From the NCBI RefSeq assembly GCF_001006325.2, contig NZ_LBIA02000001.1, positions 62,001 through 126,000 on the forward strand: a stretch of 64,000 bases of DNA. Direction: 5' to 3'. The DNA is from Afipia massiliensis (lineage in GTDB: Bacteria; Pseudomonadota; Alphaproteobacteria; Rhizobiales; Xanthobacteraceae). The notes under the pieces were generated by a model, which worked only from the letters and a program-made list of their open reading frames with translations, ran no database searches and was not told the DNA's origin. The position numbers were made by a program, and so were the translations under genes. Shown piece by piece: positions 61,843 to 64,000 of this stretch. How positions within the stretch are numbered: the first letter of the stretch is position 1; each line of letters begins with the position of its first letter.

Positions 61843-62322
61843 TTGAGCAAGCTCGATCTCTTCAAGTTCGTGCCGTTCCGGCTGAACCGGCTGGCAGCGG
61901 AAGTCAGCGCCGAACTCGCCAGCGAGTATCGCGAGCGCTATGGCCTGGATATTCCGGAATGGCGGGTGCTGGCCACGCTTGGCTTTCGCGACGACGCCTG
62001 CACGGCGCAATACATCGCCGATTGCACGCGCACACATAAATCGACTATCAGCCGCGCCGTCGCCCACCTGCTGGAACAGCAACTGATCGAACGCGTGGAA
62101 AACAAGGATGACCGGCGCGAGCTGGCGCTGCAACTCACCGGCAAGGGGCGCGCGCTTTACGAGGAACTGATTCCACGCCTGCTCCTCAAGGAGCAGGACA
62201 TCCTGTCATGCCTGACGGCGGTGGAGCGCAGGGATTTCGCCAACGCGCTCGGCAAGATCGAGCGCCAGCTCGATCTGGTTCAGACCGTGAAGGATGCACG
62301 CGCCAAGAAGGATGCGTATTAG
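61843..62322 (+). CDS. MarR family regulator
   Basis: A 159-residue regulator. The winged helix spans residues 40-100 (ACTAQYIADCTRTHKSTISR, then the wing RVENKDDRRELALQLT). TTG 61843 is the likely start, as the N-terminal SKLDLFKFVPFRLNRLAAEV fits the family and no ATG is near. MarR proteins at aromatic catabolic operons usually repress until an aromatic ligand binds. It is divergent from the homogentisate operon. Confidence 0.88.
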   Translation: MSKLDLFKFVPFRLNRLAAEVSAELASEYRERYGLDIPEWRVLATLGFRDDACTAQYIADCTRTHKSTISRAVAHLLEQQLIERVENKDDRRELALQLTGKGRALYEELIPRLLLKEQDILSCLTAVERRDFANALGKIERQLDLVQTVKDARAKKDAY

Positions 62323-62342
62323 GTGCGAAGACAACAACTCCG

Positions 62343-62424
62343 CGTCATTGCGAGCGAAGCGAAGCAATCCAGAGTCGCACACAAGGACTGGATTGCTTCG
62401 TCGCAACTGCTCCTCGCAATGACG
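62343..62424. repeat. Family A inverted repeat, copy A8
   Basis: CGTCATTGCGAGCGAAGCGA and CTCCTCGCAATGACG are the outer arms; AAGCAATCCAG and ACTGGATTGCTT the inner. It is followed 18 bases later by a family B element. Confidence 0.9.
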
Positions 62425-62442
62425 ACGTGGAACGCAAGGGAT

Positions 62443-62577
62443 GTCGTCCCGGCGCAGGCCGGGACCCATAACCACTAAACATCGCGATGATGTTGTGGAG
62501 ATTGCTCCGGCATCTTCTCCAAATCTCTAGCTCAGGGAGTATGGGTCCCGGCCTACGCCGGGACGACCTGAATAGAG
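62443..62577. repeat. Family B paired palindromic repeat, copy 2
   Basis: GTCGTCCCGGCGCAGGCCGG and the mirrored CCGGCCTACGCCGGGACGAC enclose GACCCATAACCAC and AGGGAGTATGGGTC. It matches 4561-4677 in layout and sequence. Confidence 0.88.
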
Positions 62578-62611
62578 ATCGTGCACGCCGCCTCAACGGC
62601 TACGACAGTCA

Positions 62612-64000
62612 TCACGCCGCGCGGATGTTCTCCATGAAGCGATCCAGTTCCTGACGCAGCCGCGTGCTTTCAACCGCCAGCGTCTGCGCGGAGTTCAAAA
62701 CTTCACCCGAGGCCGACCCGGTTTCACTCGCGCCACGGTTAACCTCGGAGATGCCCTCCGCGATTTCCAGCGTGCCGCTGGCAGCGCTCTGGACGTTGCG
62801 CGCGATTTCGGTCGTCGCGGTGGTCTGCTGCTCGATCGCTGCGGCGATGTTGCCGGCGATCTTGGAAATCTGGCCGATGGTCTCGCCGATTTCCTTGATG
62901 GCGGAGACGGATTCCTGCGTGGCGGCCTGCATGCCGGTGATGTGCGACGAAATCTCGTCGGTCGCCTTCGCGGTCTGGCTCGCCAGCGACTTCACTTCGG
63001 ACGCGACCACGGCAAAGCCCCGCCCCGCGTCGCCCGCCCGCGCAGCCTCAATGGTGGCGTTCAGCGCCAGCAGGTTGGTCTGCTCGGCAATCGCCGTGAT
63101 CAGCTTGACCACGTCGCCGATCTCCTGCGCCGCGCGCGACAGCTTGGCGATGCGCGCGTCGGTGGCTTCGGCCTGCGACACCGCCGCCGCGGCGATCCGG
63201 CTCGACTCCTTGACCTGCCGGCCGATCTCGTTGACCGAAGCCGACAGTTCCTCCGTAGCCGCTGCGACGGACTGCACATTCGCCGATGCTTCTTCCGACG
63301 CGCCCGCGACCTTGCCGGACAACTCCTGCGCGGTCTCGACGGTCCGGGTCAGGGTCGTTGCGGACGACTCAAGCTGGCTCGCCGAAGACGAGACGCTCGA
63401 CACGATCACGCCGACGGCGGTTTCGAAATCGTCGGCGAAACGGTGAAGCTCCGCGCTGCGGGCAGCGCTGGCGGATTTGCCCTGCGCTTCGCGTTCCGCC
63501 GCCTCGCTCTGCGCCTTGGCAACGGCGCGCATCTTGAACTCCTCGACGGCGCCCGCCATCTCGCCGATTTCATCCTTCTGGCCAAGCCCTGGCAGCACAA
63601 CGTCGAAGTTGCCGCCGGCGAGCTGCCGCATCGCGTTGCACATGGCGATCATCGGCCGGGAAATTCCGCGGCCCAGCATCCATGCGAGGAACGCGCCGAA
63701 CACGATGCCCGCACCACCGAGCGCCGTCACGAACTGGCTGGTCGAATGCGCCGCCGTGGCGGATTCCTTGGCGAGTTGCGTCTGCCGGACCACCAGACCA
63801 TCCTTGATGGTCTTTGCTTCCTGCGTCACTGATGACGCCGCATCGTTCATCTTGGCCGAGAGCGCGGTGATCTTCGCGGTGTTCTCGACGAACTTCGCGA
63901 AATTCGTCCTGTAGGCGTCAAGCTCAGAGGTGATTTCCGCGATCTTGGATGAGAGCTTTGCGTCCTCCGAGGTCAGCGATCCGAGGCTGTTCTTCAGGAG
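62612..64000 (-). CDS. Methyl-accepting chemotaxis protein, N-terminus beyond the window
   Basis: The frame is open to the window's right end, so the gene starts further right; ATG 63850 is internal. Visible are the last part of a periplasmic helical sensor, one membrane segment ([20 protein letters not shown]), a HAMP domain ([20 protein letters not shown]), and the cytoplasmic signalling domain. The tip [20 protein letters not shown] and the following [20 protein letters not shown] are the CheA/CheW contact hairpin. No C-terminal CheR-docking pentapeptide is seen (it ends RFMENIRAA). The ligand is unknown. Confidence 0.92.
   Translation of the reverse strand, partial: LLKNSLGSLTSEDAKLSSKIAEITSELDAYRTNFAKFVENTAKITALSAKMNDAASSVTQEAKTIKDGLVVRQTQLAKESATAAHSTSQFVTALGGAGIVFGAFLAWMLGRGISRPMIAMCNAMRQLAGGNFDVVLPGLGQKDEIGEMAGAVEEFKMRAVAKAQSEAAEREAQGKSASAARSAELHRFADDFETAVGVIVSSVSSSASQLESSATTLTRTVETAQELSGKVAGASEEASANVQSVAAATEELSASVNEIGRQVKESSRIAAAAVSQAEATDARIAKLSRAAQEIGDVVKLITAIAEQTNLLALNATIEAARAGDAGRGFAVVASEVKSLASQTAKATDEISSHITGMQAATQESVSAIKEIGETIGQISKIAGNIAAAIEQQTTATTEIARNVQSAASGTLEIAEGISEVNRGASETGSASGEVLNSAQTLAVESTRLRQELDRFMENIRAA

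Overview
The window is high-GC alphaproteobacterial chromosome, most likely Bradyrhizobiaceae (Bradyrhizobium, Afipia, Rhodopseudomonas or a close relative). The clues are an hmuP-hmuTUV heme locus divergent from hmuR with an Irr/ICE-like box, many Liv-type ABC transporters, GntR/FCD and MocR regulators, and several families of short palindromic intergenic repeats. No rRNA, tRNA, CRISPR array, transposase or phage gene was seen. Both ends cut a gene: a Zn-dependent hydrolase on the left and a chemotaxis receptor on the right.

Layout. 1-14 kb is housekeeping and scattered metabolism: S9 peptidase, MFS transporter, an unknown Cys/His protein, a 2-hydroxyacid dehydrogenase, an RraA-like protein, a 28-residue membrane peptide, SelO, a nitronate monooxygenase-like flavoprotein, hemE, hemC and a CitE-like lyase. 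13-19 kb is an RND efflux pair with a divergent TetR gene and two candidate operator boxes. 18.9-25.7 kb is a complete heme-iron locus: hutX, an IsdG/HmuQ-type heme-degrading enzyme and receptor hmuR on the minus strand, then hmuP-hmuT-hmuU-hmuV on the plus strand with overlapping starts and stops.

25.8-33.3 kb is a FadR-type regulator, then a Liv-type ABC transporter ending in an acyl-CoA ligase, which looks like uptake and CoA activation of an unidentified organic acid. 33.5-43.5 kb holds ferredoxin-NADP reductase, a degradative class II HMG-CoA reductase followed by its own binding protein, a divergent MocR regulator, and a second full Liv operon; together they suggest mevalonate or related catabolism. 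44.1-49.7 kb is a five-gene module (tricarboxylate-type binding protein, malate/tartrate-type dehydrogenase, GntR regulator, MFS transporter, alpha/beta hydrolase) bracketed by two same-orientation copies of a 165-bp composite repeat. 50-53.7 kb has two M20 peptidases and a divergent DMT transporter.

53.8-62.3 kb is the homogentisate pathway: hpd with a divergent Lrp gene, and a tight operon of FAD monooxygenase, DUF2783 protein, MBL-fold protein, hmgA, maiA and fumarylacetoacetase behind a divergent MarR gene with a GTTGCA-N2-TGCAAC palindrome. The first three genes of that operon have no settled role and are the best candidate here for an undescribed function.

Five families of intergenic repeats recur. 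They mostly lie at gene ends or between genes of one operon, such as between the efflux adaptor and its pump, and between a binding protein and its permease.
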